A DNA stretch of 64,000 nucleotides from Oscillospiraceae bacterium (GTDB taxonomy: Bacteria > Bacillota > Clostridia > Oscillospirales > Oscillospiraceae). Under the pieces are notes generated by a model. It worked only from the letters and a program-made list of their open reading frames with translations, was not told where the DNA came from and did not search any database. Positions 1 through 7,802 of this stretch are shown here, piece by piece (position 1 is the stretch's first letter; each line of letters starts with the position of its first letter). The DNA lies in assembly GCA_902761635.1 (NCBI GenBank), contig CACWLG010000001.1:133258-197257 (forward strand). The letters run 5' to 3'. The position numbers and the translations under genes were made by a program.

Positions 1-205
1 GCACGTCGGTGCCCTTGCGGCTGTAAATCAGCTCGTAGGGATTCTGGCTCAGCATATCCATGCTGAGGTTGAGCTGGGTGGGGTCGGGCTTGCCGCGGGA
101 CATGTCGAGCTTGAGCCCACGGGCCTTCACAGCCTCATACTGCGCCATGAGCTGCTGGAGCTCGGCGCGCATTTCGTCCTTGGACATGGTCAGATACTTG
201 TTCAT
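1..205 (-). CDS. PLP-dependent aminotransferase, N-terminal part (runs off window)
   Basis: Only the first 68 codons are present; the rest lies left of position 1. The protein starts MNKYLTMSKDEM and contains LDMSRGKP at about residues 33-40, the N-terminal signature of the MocR-like class I aminotransferase family (Pfam Aminotran_MocR), whose members are usually about 430 residues and include aspartate aminotransferases. The start is the ATG at 205; the sequence upstream is A/T-rich with a weak GAGGAA ribosome site. The PLP lysine is outside the window, so the substrate cannot be judged. The family call is fairly secure, the exact reaction is not. Confidence 0.7.
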   Translation of the reverse strand, partial: MNKYLTMSKDEMRAELQQLMAQYEAVKARGLKLDMSRGKPDPTQLNLSMDMLSQNPYELIYSRKGTDV

Positions 206-244
206 TCTTTATTCCTCATTCCCAATAGAATTGTTGACAACCAT

Positions 245-1045
245 TTATATGAGCGGGACGGGCGCAAAGTCCCGGCCGTCAAACTGCCAGAGCTCCTCAA
301 AGCCGCACTCGCGGGCCAGCGCCTCGCAGCGGTCGAAGGCGCAGTCGATGGCGTTGACATCATGGGCGTCGGAGCTGATGCAGATGCGCCCGCCGATGTC
401 CCGCAGGTGCCGCAGCAGCGCCGGCTCCGGATAAGGGCTTGTGCGCCAGCCGCGGCTGATGGCGCCGGAGTTGATCTCAAAGATCTTGCCGGCGGCGCTG
501 AGCTTCTCCATGGCGGCAAAGGCAGCGTCCCGGTAAGCGGGGGCGGCAGTATCATAGAGCAGCACCCGCTCATTGTATTTGGTGGGCAGGTCGAAGTGCC
601 CCACAATGCTGATCTCAGGGTAGTCTGCCATGGCGCTCAGGCGCTCATAATAGAGCTCAGCAGCGCGCCGCTCCCCGCCGTGGACGGCGATCAGCAAGGC
701 CGCCTCCTCCGGATCGGCGTCGATCGGGAAGCCGCCCAGTATGTGGCAGGCCCCGATGATGTAATCATAGGGCGGCACGCTGCGACGCTCGGAGTCCATG
801 TCATACTCCAGGCCGCACCAGACCGCGATGCGCCCGGCATAGGCAGCCTGGAGGCGGCGCATCTCGTCGATAAAGCGCTGCTCATCCCCCACAGGGCATG
901 TCCAGGCATCCTCTCCGTCGATCGGGCAGTGCAGACTCACGCCGATGGAGCCGAAGCCCGCATGCAGCGCGGCGAGGACCATTGCTTCCGGGCTGTCCTT
1001 CCCATCATCGAAGGTGGTGTGGCAGTGCAGATTCTGACGCGTCAT
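245..1045 (-). CDS. PHP-domain phosphatase, histidinol-phosphatase (HisJ) type
   Basis: A 266-residue protein of the PHP metal-dependent phosphoesterase superfamily. The N-terminal HCH motif (His7, His9) and the downstream GLEYD, GHFD and SSDAH motifs are the spaced metal ligands of this fold. Length and motif order fit HisJ-type histidinol-phosphatases, which hydrolyse L-histidinol phosphate in histidine synthesis. No his genes lie nearby, so another phosphoester substrate is possible. The start at 1045 follows an AGGAGGTCC ribosome site. The gene ends 39 bp before the start of the aminotransferase gene on the same strand and may be cotranscribed with it. Confidence 0.75.
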   Translation of the reverse strand: MTRQNLHCHTTFDDGKDSPEAMVLAALHAGFGSIGVSLHCPIDGEDAWTCPVGDEQRFIDEMRRLQAAYAGRIAVWCGLEYDMDSERRSVPPYDYIIGACHILGGFPIDADPEEAALLIAVHGGERRAAELYYERLSAMADYPEISIVGHFDLPTKYNERVLLYDTAAPAYRDAAFAAMEKLSAAGKIFEINSGAISRGWRTSPYPEPALLRHLRDIGGRICISSDAHDVNAIDCAFDRCEALARECGFEELWQFDGRDFAPVPLI

Positions 1046-1096
1046 AGGCCGGACCTCCTTTTCCTCACATATGATACGTTATTTTAGCCACAGAAA

Positions 1097-1129
1097 AAGC
1101 CCATGTCAAGATTTTCTTGACATGGGCTT
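1097..1129 (-). terminator. Rho-independent terminator after the thioredoxin-like gene
   Basis: A perfect 15-bp inverted repeat (1097-1111 and 1115-1129) with a 3-nt loop, followed on the minus strand by a T run. It lies 4 bp past the stop codon of the thioredoxin-like gene and separates it from the PHP gene. Confidence 0.9.
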
Positions 1130-1132
1130 CCG

Positions 1133-1414
1133 TTAACCAGCCAGCACGCGGTCAAAGGCGGATCGGATGTGGCTCTTGATGTCGGCATAGCTGTGGGTAA
1201 AATGTGCCTCGTAGAGCTTTTCCCCGTTCCAGAAAATCGTCGGCACGCTGTAGTAATCGCGCTGTTCGGCGATCTCCGGCTGCTCGCTCTCCTCGATCCA
1301 GTTGATCTTAATGCCGCCATAAGCGGGGCTTTCCGCGGTCAGCTCTTCGATGGCCTTCCTGGCGTTGCGGCAGTAGGGGCAGGATGCAAGATAGAACAGT
1401 TCGATTTCCTTCAT
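1133..1414 (-). CDS. Small thioredoxin/glutaredoxin-like protein (CPYC)
   Basis: A 93-residue thioredoxin-fold protein. The redox motif CPYC is at residues 12-15, right after the first beta strand as in glutaredoxins, and SVPTIF near residue 56 supplies the cis-proline loop that contacts the active site. It should act in the cytoplasm as a thiol-disulfide reductant or glutaredoxin-like carrier. It sits 9 bp downstream of the rubrerythrin gene, which suggests a small peroxide or oxygen defence operon ending at the terminator at 1097-1129. The natural partner is unknown. Confidence 0.8.
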   Translation of the reverse strand: MKEIELFYLASCPYCRNARKAIEELTAESPAYGGIKINWIEESEQPEIAEQRDYYSVPTIFWNGEKLYEAHFTHSYADIKSHIRSAFDRVLAG

Positions 1415-1423
1415 GCCCCGGCC

Positions 1424-1963
1424 TCAATAGTTCTCGGCGTTGATCTCGAAATAGGCCTGCGGATGGTTGCAGACGGGGCAGACCTCGGGCGCAGCCTCGC
1501 CGACGACGATGTGCCCGCAGTTGCGGCATTCCCAGATCTTCACGCTGCTCTTTTTGAAGACCTCCTGGAGCTCCAGATTTTTCAGCAGTGCGCGGTAGCG
1601 CTCCTCATGGTGCTTCTCGATGGCGGCCACGCCGCGGAACTTGGCGGCAAGCTCGGGGAAGCCCTCCTTCTCGGCGGTGTCTGCAAAGCCCTCATACATG
1701 TCGATCCACTCGTAGTACTCCCCGTCGGCTGCGGCGGCGAGGTTCTCGGCCGTGCTGCCGATGCCGTTCAGTTCCTTGAACCAGAGCTTGGCATGCTCCT
1801 TCTCATTGTCGGCGGTTTTGAGGAAGAGGGCAGCGATCTGCTCAAAGCCCTCCTTCTTGGCCTTGGAGGCGAAATAGGTATACTTGTTCCTGGCCTGGGA
1901 CTCACCGGCAAAGGCGGCCTCCAGGTTTTTTTCAGTCTGCGTACCGGCATATTTGTTTGCCAT
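1424..1963 (-). CDS. rbr: Rubrerythrin
   Basis: A 179-residue protein with the two rubrerythrin domains. The N-terminal ferritin-like four-helix domain carries the diiron ligands (ESQAR, NEKEH, EKHHEE), and the C-terminal rubredoxin domain carries CRNC and CPVC for a mononuclear iron. Rubrerythrins reduce hydrogen peroxide to water in the cytoplasm of anaerobes. The start MANKYAGTQ at 1963 was chosen over longer in-frame options because it has an AAAGGAGG site 8 nt upstream and matches family N-termini. The neighbouring thioredoxin-like protein could be a reductant, which is an inference from position only. Confidence 0.95.
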   Translation of the reverse strand: MANKYAGTQTEKNLEAAFAGESQARNKYTYFASKAKKEGFEQIAALFLKTADNEKEHAKLWFKELNGIGSTAENLAAAADGEYYEWIDMYEGFADTAEKEGFPELAAKFRGVAAIEKHHEERYRALLKNLELQEVFKKSSVKIWECRNCGHIVVGEAAPEVCPVCNHPQAYFEINAENY

Positions 1964-1992
1964 TTTGTATTCCTCCTTTATTTTTTTGAAAA

Positions 1993-2014
1993 CGGGGCCG
2001 ATTGTCCGGCCCCG
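1993..2014 (-). terminator. Terminator-like hairpin upstream of rubrerythrin
   Basis: An 8-bp GC inverted repeat (1993-2000, 2007-2014) followed on the minus strand by TTTTC and an A-rich stretch. It stands 5 bp after the stop of the small open frame at 2019-2147 and insulates rubrerythrin from upstream transcription. Confidence 0.6.
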
Positions 2015-2018
2015 CGCC

Positions 2019-2147
2019 TTACGCTTCCATCGGTTTATACTGCTCTTCTCCGGTCTCTGCGCAGAGGATAAAGTCATTGATCTTCTTTTCATCCCATCCG
2101 GCAGTGAGCAGGGCCAGAATGCTTCGTGACGCTTCCGCGTTTATCAC
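2019..2147 (-). CDS. Possible 42-residue protein of unknown function
   Basis: An open frame from a GTG at 2147 to TAA at 2019, followed directly by a terminator-like hairpin. The peptide ([17 protein letters not shown], then [14 protein letters not shown]) has an ordinary soluble composition. It is not recognised. There is no ATG and no strong ribosome site, and the same frame stays open back to the mgtE stop codon at 2262. It may be a real small protein, the tail of a decayed gene, or a chance frame inside a repeat-like spacer. Codon composition fits the surrounding genome. Confidence 0.3.
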   Translation of the reverse strand: MINAEASRSILALLTAGWDEKKINDFILCAETGEEQYKPMEA

Positions 2148-2261
2148 CTCATGCCGGTCATTGTGGGCAGCAAGGGCGTTGGAGGGGAAAGCTGCATACG
2201 CCTTCCATCGCTGAAGCGGTCCCCCTCTCCCACACGCCGCATGCGGCTGGTGGAGGCATGG

Positions 2262-3635
2262 TTAAAACAGCAGCGCATTGGCGATGCCGAAGTAGACCAG
2301 CAGGGACAGGGCGTCGACGATCGTGGTGATGAAGGGGCTGGCCATGACGGCGGGGTCGAAGCCCAGCTTCTTGGCAAACAGCGGCAGCGTGCAGCCCACG
2401 ACCTTCGCCACCAGCACGGTCACGGCCATGGTCAGGCAGACGACAAAGGCCGTCATGACGGTGATGTCGGTGTTGCCGAGGATGATGCGGTCAAAGACCA
2501 TGATCTTGACAAAGCACAGCATCGCAAGGGCCACACCGCACAGGACCGCCGTCTGGATCTCCTTCCACACGACCTTCGGCAGATCGCGCAGCTCCAGCTC
2601 GCCCAGGGACAGGGCGCGGATCACGGTAACGGATGCCTGGGAGCCGGAATTGCCGCCGGTGTCCATCAGCATGGGGATGAAGGCCGTCAGCACCACCTGG
2701 GCGGCCAGAGCGCTTTCAAAGCGGGTGATGATCATGCCGGTGAAGGTGGCCGAGACCATCAGCAGCAGGAGCCACGGGATACGGTGCCGGAACAGATCCC
2801 AGGGCGTCGAGCGCAGATAGGTCTTCTCCGAGGGGAGCATACCGGCCATCTTTTCGATATCCTCCGTGGTCTCTTCCACAAGGACGTCGATGGCGTCGTC
2901 GAAGGTGACGATACCGACCATGCGCCCGTCCGTATCCACCACGGGCAGGGCCAGGAAGTTGTATTTGGAGAGCATCTGAGCGACCTCTTCCTGGTCGGTA
3001 AGGGTGCTCACGGAGATCACGTTCTCGTCCATGATCTCGGAGACGACGATGTTCTCATCCGGCGCAAGGAGCATGTCCTTGACGGACACGGTACCGATCA
3101 GCCGCCGCTCCTTGGTGACATAGCAGGTGTAGATCGTCTCCTTGTCCACGCCCGTGCGGCGGATGCGCTGCAGGGCCTCGGCAATGGTCATGTTCGGGCG
3201 CAGGGAGACATACTCCGTGGTCATGATGGACCCGGCGGAGTTTTCGGGATAGCGCAGGATCTCGTTGATTTCCCGGCGCATGTCGGGGTCGGCCTGGGCC
3301 AGGATGCGCTTGACGACGCTCGCGGGCATCTCCTCGACGAGGTCTGCCGCGTCGTCAACATACAGTTCACTTACGACCTCGCGCAGCTCCTTATCGGAAA
3401 AGCCGCGGATCAGATGCTCCTGCAGCTCGGGGCTGAGCTCGGCAAAGGTCTCCGCTGCCAGCTCCTTCGGCAGCAGGCGGAAGAGCAGCGGGGTGCGCTC
3501 CTCATCCATTTCCTCGAAAACGGCGGCGATATCCGCCCCGTTCATGGTGGTGAGAATATCCTTGAGTGTCTGGTACTTTTTGTCATCCAGCAGCTTTTTC
3601 AGGGACTTCACCAGCGATACAGTGTGTTCTGCCAT
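2262..3635 (-). CDS. mgtE: Magnesium transporter MgtE
   Basis: A 457-residue MgtE-type divalent cation channel. The cytoplasmic N domain spans roughly residues 1-125, a CBS pair follows at about 130-260, and about five membrane helices fill 285-457. The GGNSGSQAS signature at residues 327-335 is the family hallmark in the pore region. MgtE imports magnesium down its gradient, and the cytoplasmic domains close the pore when internal magnesium is high. The start at 3635 has an AAAGGAGG site. The gene is transcribed from the promoter at 3837-3866 and has a leader of about 195 nt with its own small open frame. Confidence 0.95.
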   Translation of the reverse strand: MAEHTVSLVKSLKKLLDDKKYQTLKDILTTMNGADIAAVFEEMDEERTPLLFRLLPKELAAETFAELSPELQEHLIRGFSDKELREVVSELYVDDAADLVEEMPASVVKRILAQADPDMRREINEILRYPENSAGSIMTTEYVSLRPNMTIAEALQRIRRTGVDKETIYTCYVTKERRLIGTVSVKDMLLAPDENIVVSEIMDENVISVSTLTDQEEVAQMLSKYNFLALPVVDTDGRMVGIVTFDDAIDVLVEETTEDIEKMAGMLPSEKTYLRSTPWDLFRHRIPWLLLLMVSATFTGMIITRFESALAAQVVLTAFIPMLMDTGGNSGSQASVTVIRALSLGELELRDLPKVVWKEIQTAVLCGVALAMLCFVKIMVFDRIILGNTDITVMTAFVVCLTMAVTVLVAKVVGCTLPLFAKKLGFDPAVMASPFITTIVDALSLLVYFGIANALLF

Positions 3636-3708
3636 CGGGGATTCCTCCTTTCAGGTTACCGTCCGTCCAGGGTAGGAAGCCGACACGCAGACCAAAGTAC
3701 GGCATGTT

Positions 3709-3789
3709 TCAGGATGCTGCGGAAACGCCACAGGTATTCCGCAGCCGACTTCGGCCTGCCGATGTGCCGGTACTGCCTCCAGCGTCCAT
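3709..3789 (-). CDS. Leader peptide / upstream ORF of mgtE (26 residues)
   Basis: Inside the mgtE leader, an ATG at 3789 with a strong GGAGGA ribosome site opens a 26-codon frame ending with TGA at 3709. The RNA over codons 16-26 can fold into a hairpin with a 9-bp stem (GCTGCGGAA pairing with TTCCGCAGC). A well-translated short frame overlapping a stable hairpin upstream of a magnesium transporter suggests translational or attenuation control, but no known mgt leader or M-box motif is recognisable. It could also be a fortuitous frame. Confidence 0.4.
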   Translation of the reverse strand: MDAGGSTGTSAGRSRLRNTCGVSAAS

Positions 3790-3836
3790 GACGTCTCCTC
3801 CTTTTAAATATGGGATTGGGCGTGTGCCCTGTTGAA

Positions 3837-3866
3837 ATTGTAACCCGCGGGACAAGGGTTTGTCAA
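3837..3866 (-). promoter_or_regulatory. Sigma-A type promoter for mgtE
   Basis: On the minus strand a perfect TTGACA -35 box (3861-3866) is followed after 18 bp by a TACAAT -10 box (3837-3842). Transcription would begin near 3830 and give a leader of about 195 nt before mgtE. Confidence 0.75.
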
Positions 3867-3889
3867 CCCAAACCGGCGCCCGATAAAAA

Positions 3890-3915
3890 ACGGACCCTCC
3901 TTACGGAAGGCCCGT
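3890..3915 (-). terminator. Rho-independent terminator after the lipoprotein gene
   Basis: An 11-bp stem with two G-U pairs (3890-3900 and 3905-3915) and a 4-nt loop, followed on the minus strand by six T residues. It lies 15 bp past the stop codon of the lipoprotein gene at 3930. Confidence 0.85.
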
Positions 3916-3929
3916 TCATGCTGCGTGTA

Positions 3930-4658
3930 TCAGCCGTTGTTTGCCGCCGGGGCAGGCGTTCCTGCGGCAGGTGTTCCCTCGGGGGGTGCTTCGCCGTTGA
4001 GAGCGTTCTTGAGTTCATCCAGCTCTGCCTGCAGCTCAGGCGGGAGATCCTCGGGCTGGATGATGGGCTTGACATTCTTGGGGGCGGTGCCGACGCCGTT
4101 GACAACGTCATAGACGATCTCGCCGTTTTCCACCACGGCGGCAACTTCGGAAGAATAGGCGTCCGACATCAAATAGACCTTCACCTTCAGGCCGGGATAC
4201 GCTTCACTGAGCGTCTTTTCCAGAGAGCCCCACATGTTGGGGAGGATATCAAGGATCCGGTTATAGGCGTTGAGAGACTCCGTGTTGTTGCTCTGTGCCA
4301 TCATGATGACATACTGGAAATAATCCATGGCGAGCTTGTATACGATCGTGTTCTCATCCTCGCCAAGCTCGAAGACGCCGACGGAAGGATCTTCCTCGGT
4401 GCGCTGCGCGAGCTCTTCCTCGTTGAGCGAATCCACCACAGACTGCAGGATGGCGGCCACATTGGCTGTCGGCGCAGCAGACGCAGCGGGCACAGCGGAC
4501 GCGGCGGGCGCATCGGGGGCTGCAGGCGCGCTCGGAGCGGCGGAAGCGGCCGGCGAATCGGTGGAAGGCGTGGTCGAAGACGCCTTGGCCGAGGCACCGC
4601 AGGCGGCAAAGCCGAGGCAGAAGCAGAGAACCAAAAGGATGCTGACGGTTTTCTTCAT
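3930..4658 (-). CDS. Secreted lipoprotein of unknown function
   Basis: A 242-residue protein with a lipoprotein signal peptide: a basic start, a hydrophobic core, and lipobox GFAAC with Cys20 as the lipidated residue. An Ala/Pro/Ser-rich spacer covers about residues 22-65 and should hold the folded domain off the membrane. The globular part (about 66-215) resembles small clostridial lipoproteins carrying a DUF4854-like domain, but I cannot confirm that without a search. The C-terminus is again Pro/Ala-rich. It is a single-gene unit between its own terminator and the integrase gene. Function unknown. Confidence 0.6.
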   Translation of the reverse strand: MKKTVSILLVLCFCLGFAACGASAKASSTTPSTDSPAASAAPSAPAAPDAPAASAVPAASAAPTANVAAILQSVVDSLNEEELAQRTEEDPSVGVFELGEDENTIVYKLAMDYFQYVIMMAQSNNTESLNAYNRILDILPNMWGSLEKTLSEAYPGLKVKVYLMSDAYSSEVAAVVENGEIVYDVVNGVGTAPKNVKPIIQPEDLPPELQAELDELKNALNGEAPPEGTPAAGTPAPAANNG

Positions 4659-4799
4659 TTTATAATTCTCCTGTTTGTTTAACCATAGTATGGGTTCACT
4701 TTATCACAAGCCCAAGTCCGCGTCAAGTGTCGTACTGTAAAAGAAACATTAAATTATGTTAAGCTTTTTGAAAGCACGGTTCGAAAATGGCACGTTTTT

Positions 4800-5933
4800 T
4801 CAGGGCATTACCGCCACCGCTTCCATCTGGCGGCGTTTGGTCTCCTCCATCACATGGGCATAGAGATTCATGGTAATGCTGATATCCGCGTGCCCGAGGA
4901 TCTCCTGCAGCGTTTTGGCCTGCATGCCCGATTCGACCGCTCGTGTGGCGAAGGTGTCGCGGAAGGCGTGGGCGCTGAAGCGCTCGATCCCGGCATCCCG
5001 GCAGATAAGATCAATGTCCTTCATGATGCCGCGGGCGCCGAGCAGGCCGCCCCGCGGCGCGCGGAAGATCGGGCCGGTCTCATCCGCGTCTGCCTCCTCG
5101 CCGAAACGCAGCCGGTTTTGCCGCTGCTGGGCCTTGACGGCCTCCAGCGCCGCATGCCGCGCCGGGATCACCCGCATGGAGTGGCCCGTCTTCGTGCTGT
5201 CGCCGATGATCTGGTGCCCGTCGACCGTCCGTGTCAGCGTCCGCTCGATACGGATCATGCCGTCGCAGAAGTCCCCCGGCATGAGGGCGCCGGCCTCACC
5301 GAAGCGGCAGCCGGTATTCAGCAGGAAGGTATAGAACGGGATATACCAGGAGCCGCGCTTCTCGGCAGCGCGGAAAAAGGCTTCCGTCTCCTCCAGCGTG
5401 AGGGCCCGGTGGATCGTCTCCCGGGCCGGTTTTTCCTGAAGCTTCAGACTGCGCATGCCGCGCGTGGGGTTCCAGGCGATCAGCCGCTCAACCAGCGCCG
5501 ACTCCAGGACAGCCCGGATGACGGAGATACTGCGGTTTACGGTGGCGGGCTTGTAGCGCTGCCACAGCGCTGTCTGTACATCCCGGACATGCCGGGTCCC
5601 GAGCTTGTCCAGGCTCATGGCTCCGAGGCGGCAGCCCTCCGGACTGAGCGTGATATCCGCGGCGAGGCGGTAGATATAGCGCTCTGTGCGGATGGTGCTT
5701 GCCCGCACGCTTCCGAGGCGTCCCTGCTCCCATTTCTGGAAATACTGGTCGAGCGTGAGTTCCCTGCCCGAATACCGCAGGCCCTCCTCAATCTCCTGTC
5801 TTCGTGTCAGCTCCTTTTCCTTGCATTCCTTCACGGTTTTGCCATATACACTGTAACGCTTTCCATGAATTGTAAAACGGCTTTCATAGGTGCCGCGTGT
5901 AGTCTTTCGCATCCCCGCCGGGATTCTTGGCAT
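4800..5933 (-). CDS. Tyrosine-type site-specific integrase
   Basis: A 377-residue phage/transposon-type integrase. It has an N-terminal arm-binding region (about 1-55), a core-binding SAM-like domain (about 60-160) and a C-terminal catalytic domain. All catalytic residues are visible: Arg210 (CRFGE), Lys248, His322 and Arg325 (HAFR), His348 (LGHAD) and the nucleophile Tyr358 (NLYAH). It therefore looks active. It starts at 5933 behind a GGAGG site. No excisionase, phage, conjugation or transposition genes lie next to it, so it is either the remnant of a lost element or a solitary recombinase. Attachment sites could not be found by eye. Confidence 0.9.
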   Translation of the reverse strand: MPRIPAGMRKTTRGTYESRFTIHGKRYSVYGKTVKECKEKELTRRQEIEEGLRYSGRELTLDQYFQKWEQGRLGSVRASTIRTERYIYRLAADITLSPEGCRLGAMSLDKLGTRHVRDVQTALWQRYKPATVNRSISVIRAVLESALVERLIAWNPTRGMRSLKLQEKPARETIHRALTLEETEAFFRAAEKRGSWYIPFYTFLLNTGCRFGEAGALMPGDFCDGMIRIERTLTRTVDGHQIIGDSTKTGHSMRVIPARHAALEAVKAQQRQNRLRFGEEADADETGPIFRAPRGGLLGARGIMKDIDLICRDAGIERFSAHAFRDTFATRAVESGMQAKTLQEILGHADISITMNLYAHVMEETKRRQMEAVAVMP

Positions 5934-6188
5934 AGCACTTCCTCCTAATGCTGTTAAGAGCGCAGCATGTTCTCCATGCTATAATACTATATATAAGTGC
6001 CGCTTGAAAACCATTAATCACCCGGATTGTGGTATTTCCGGCGTACACGGAAAGCACGCAGGACAAGCGCCTGCAAGGGGAAAGGGCATGCCGCAAAAAT
6101 GATAAGCTCCGCTGTTGGGGTAAAATAAGGGGTACAGGTTTTGAGTAAAGTATTCAAGTGGTAACAAAAGTGTAAAGAACAGTTACAA

Positions 6189-7166
6189 ATGAAGAAACTG
6201 CTTGCACTGGTTCTTTGCGTGATGATGTTCGTCTCCGTTATGAGCACGAGCGCATTCGCAGCTAAGCCCACCGTTCCTGCGCATCCCGACCTTGACACTG
6301 GTTATCTTATTCCCTCGGCAAACAAGATAAGTGTCGCTGCCAACGAAAAGGCAATCAAGAACGCCAAGGAGAACATCGAGTACATGTACGGCGCCCTGGC
6401 TGCTGACAACGCTGTTTTCGGCGCCATCAAGTCCGTTGATTCTGTTGTCTCCAGCCTTGCCAAAGAAATGTTCAAGGATGTTGACAGCATCTGGGGCATC
6501 ACCGGCGGTACGCTCGAAAGCAACACCAAGACTGTTCTCAGAGACTACATCGGCAGCCAGATCATTCATTACATGGACAACCACAGCAGCGACTTTGAGA
6601 CTGCTTCCACTTCCTACAAGGCCAACGGCCTCGGATTGACTTACACCGGTAAGCAGACCCTGAACGGCGGCTATATCTATGTTGACAATGCTGGCAATAT
6701 CTGGGGTTACAATGGTATCTGGTGGTCCGCTCCTGCTGGCACGTCCATTTCCGATGCTATGGATGACAACGGCGGCGATGTTGTTAACTGGACTGCTACC
6801 AACGCTGTTGTTGGCACCACTACTTGGAAGTATAATCCCATTGCTTATGCCAACACCTTTGCCAAGGCTGTCAATGAAGCTATGGCCAGCAAGGAAGGTG
6901 CTTCCACCCTCCAGAACCTGGCTTACCAGCTCTACGCTCTCAAGGTCTATGATGAGCTTGACGACAAGTTCGACGATCTTTACGACGATATCCTTGTTTG
7001 GGAAGACGGTAAGGCTATCCTGAGCCAGTATCACTTCCACGATACTCTCCCGAACGGCAACCTCGATTGGGGTGATGTCTTCAGCGCCTATGCATTCATG
7101 GATCTCGACGATTATCCCAACTGGAACATTCCTGGTAATATCGCCGATGAAATCCTCGCTCCCTGA
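6189..7166 (+). CDS. Secreted protein of unknown function
   Basis: A 325-residue protein with a clear Sec signal peptide (MKKLLALVLC, cleavage near AFAAK at residues 22-26). The mature chain is acidic and rich in Asp, Asn, Tyr and Trp. It has no cysteine and no recognisable domain. Helical stretches lie at about 45-100 and 225-275, and a Gly/Trp-rich middle (GYNGIWW near residue 178) looks like beta structure. Codon choice favours GCT, GTT and TCC and is less GC-biased than the neighbours, as seen in very highly expressed or transferred genes. There is no strong ribosome site. It stands alone between the integrase and a repeat region, ending in its own terminator. Confidence 0.65.
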   Translation: MKKLLALVLCVMMFVSVMSTSAFAAKPTVPAHPDLDTGYLIPSANKISVAANEKAIKNAKENIEYMYGALAADNAVFGAIKSVDSVVSSLAKEMFKDVDSIWGITGGTLESNTKTVLRDYIGSQIIHYMDNHSSDFETASTSYKANGLGLTYTGKQTLNGGYIYVDNAGNIWGYNGIWWSAPAGTSISDAMDDNGGDVVNWTATNAVVGTTTWKYNPIAYANTFAKAVNEAMASKEGASTLQNLAYQLYALKVYDELDDKFDDLYDDILVWEDGKAILSQYHFHDTLPNGNLDWGDVFSAYAFMDLDDYPNWNIPGNIADEILAP

Positions 7167-7220
7167 TCATCACAGCAAAAGAATCTAAATCTCTGATCCT
7201 GACAATCGGAGAATACGCGC

Positions 7221-7246
7221 ACAGGCCCTGCGAAAGCAGGGCCTGT
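7221..7246 (+). terminator. Rho-independent terminator of the secreted-protein gene
   Basis: An 11-bp perfect stem (7221-7231, 7236-7246) with a GAAA tetraloop, then TATGCTTTT on the plus strand, 54 bp past the stop at 7166. Confidence 0.85.
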
Positions 7247-7327
7247 ATGCTTTTCCCCGAATAGAGCTTGCCTCAAGTAAAGCCGTGGCAACGCCCCCGG
7301 CGGCCCGGCAGCCAAAATATGCGTTTA

Positions 7328-7365
7328 CCCCGGCGAATCCGTAACACCGTACGTTTTCGCCGGGG
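7328..7365. repeat. Inverted repeat in the spacer before the tandem repeat
   Basis: A 10-bp inverted repeat (CCCCGGCGAA at 7328-7337, TTCGCCGGGG at 7356-7365) with an 18-nt loop. The core CCGGCGAA/CGCCGGGG is echoed in the neighbouring 143-bp repeat units. There is no T tract typical of a terminator, so it is recorded as a repeat. Confidence 0.55.
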
Positions 7366-7390
7366 CTGTCTGCTTTATTTCAGGACTGTA

Positions 7391-7691
7391 CCGCCGGGCC
7401 GATGAGGGCATCGGCCCCTACGAAGCAAGGCACAGGTTCCTCCGTCGTAGGGGTCGATCCCCTGATCGACCCGCGCCGGGGAAGCTGCCGCTCAGCAAAT
7501 GCGCCGGGGCGAATCCGCTGACCTTCCACAGTCCCGCCGGGCCGATGAGGGTATCGGCCCCTGCGAAGCAAGGTGCAGGTTCCTCCGTCGTAGGGGTCGA
7601 TCCCCTGATCGACCCGCGCCGGGGAAGCTGCCGCTCAGCAAATGAGCCGGGGCGAATCCGCTGACCTTCCACAGTCCCGCCGGGCCGATGA
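7391..7691. repeat. 143-bp tandem repeat, two full copies plus a partial third
   Basis: Unit 1 is 7391-7533, unit 2 is 7534-7676, and about 15 bp of a third unit starts at 7677. The copies differ at only a few bases. Each unit carries two palindromic modules: one around GGCCGATGAGGG with the matching ATCGGCCCC, and one around GGGGTCGATC with GATCGACCC. Related modules occur at 49121-49242 and in the terminator at 59542-59571, so this is a dispersed intergenic repeat family that has been tandemly amplified here. Together with its flanks it fills the gene-free stretch 7247-7802. Confidence 0.9.
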
Positions 7692-7709
7692 TTATACACG
7701 ATGAATCGG

Positions 7710-7745
7710 CAAAAGGCCACCGGTCAAATAACCGGTGGCCTTTTG
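7710..7745. terminator. Bidirectional terminator at the end of the ABC importer operon
   Basis: A 15-bp perfect inverted repeat (7710-7724, 7731-7745) whose arms begin and end with CAAAA/TTTTG, so it can terminate from both sides. It lies 58 bp past the stop codon of the minus-strand ATPase gene. Confidence 0.85.
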
Positions 7746-7802
7746 CCAGGAGAAGCGGGCCCGGGCCGGCAACCCTGCAGGCTGTGGTTGCCCCGCCACG
7801 CC

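Noticed and set aside
3636-3836. M-box magnesium riboswitch upstream of mgtE
   Set aside because: None of the conserved M-box sequence blocks could be found in the leader; only a short frame and a hairpin are visible.
4800-7166. Prophage or integrative element
   Set aside because: Only an integrase is present; no structural, replication, conjugation or excision genes are seen on either side.
7391-7691. CRISPR-like reading of the tandem repeat
   Set aside because: The 143-bp units abut each other with no unique spacers, and no cas genes are present.
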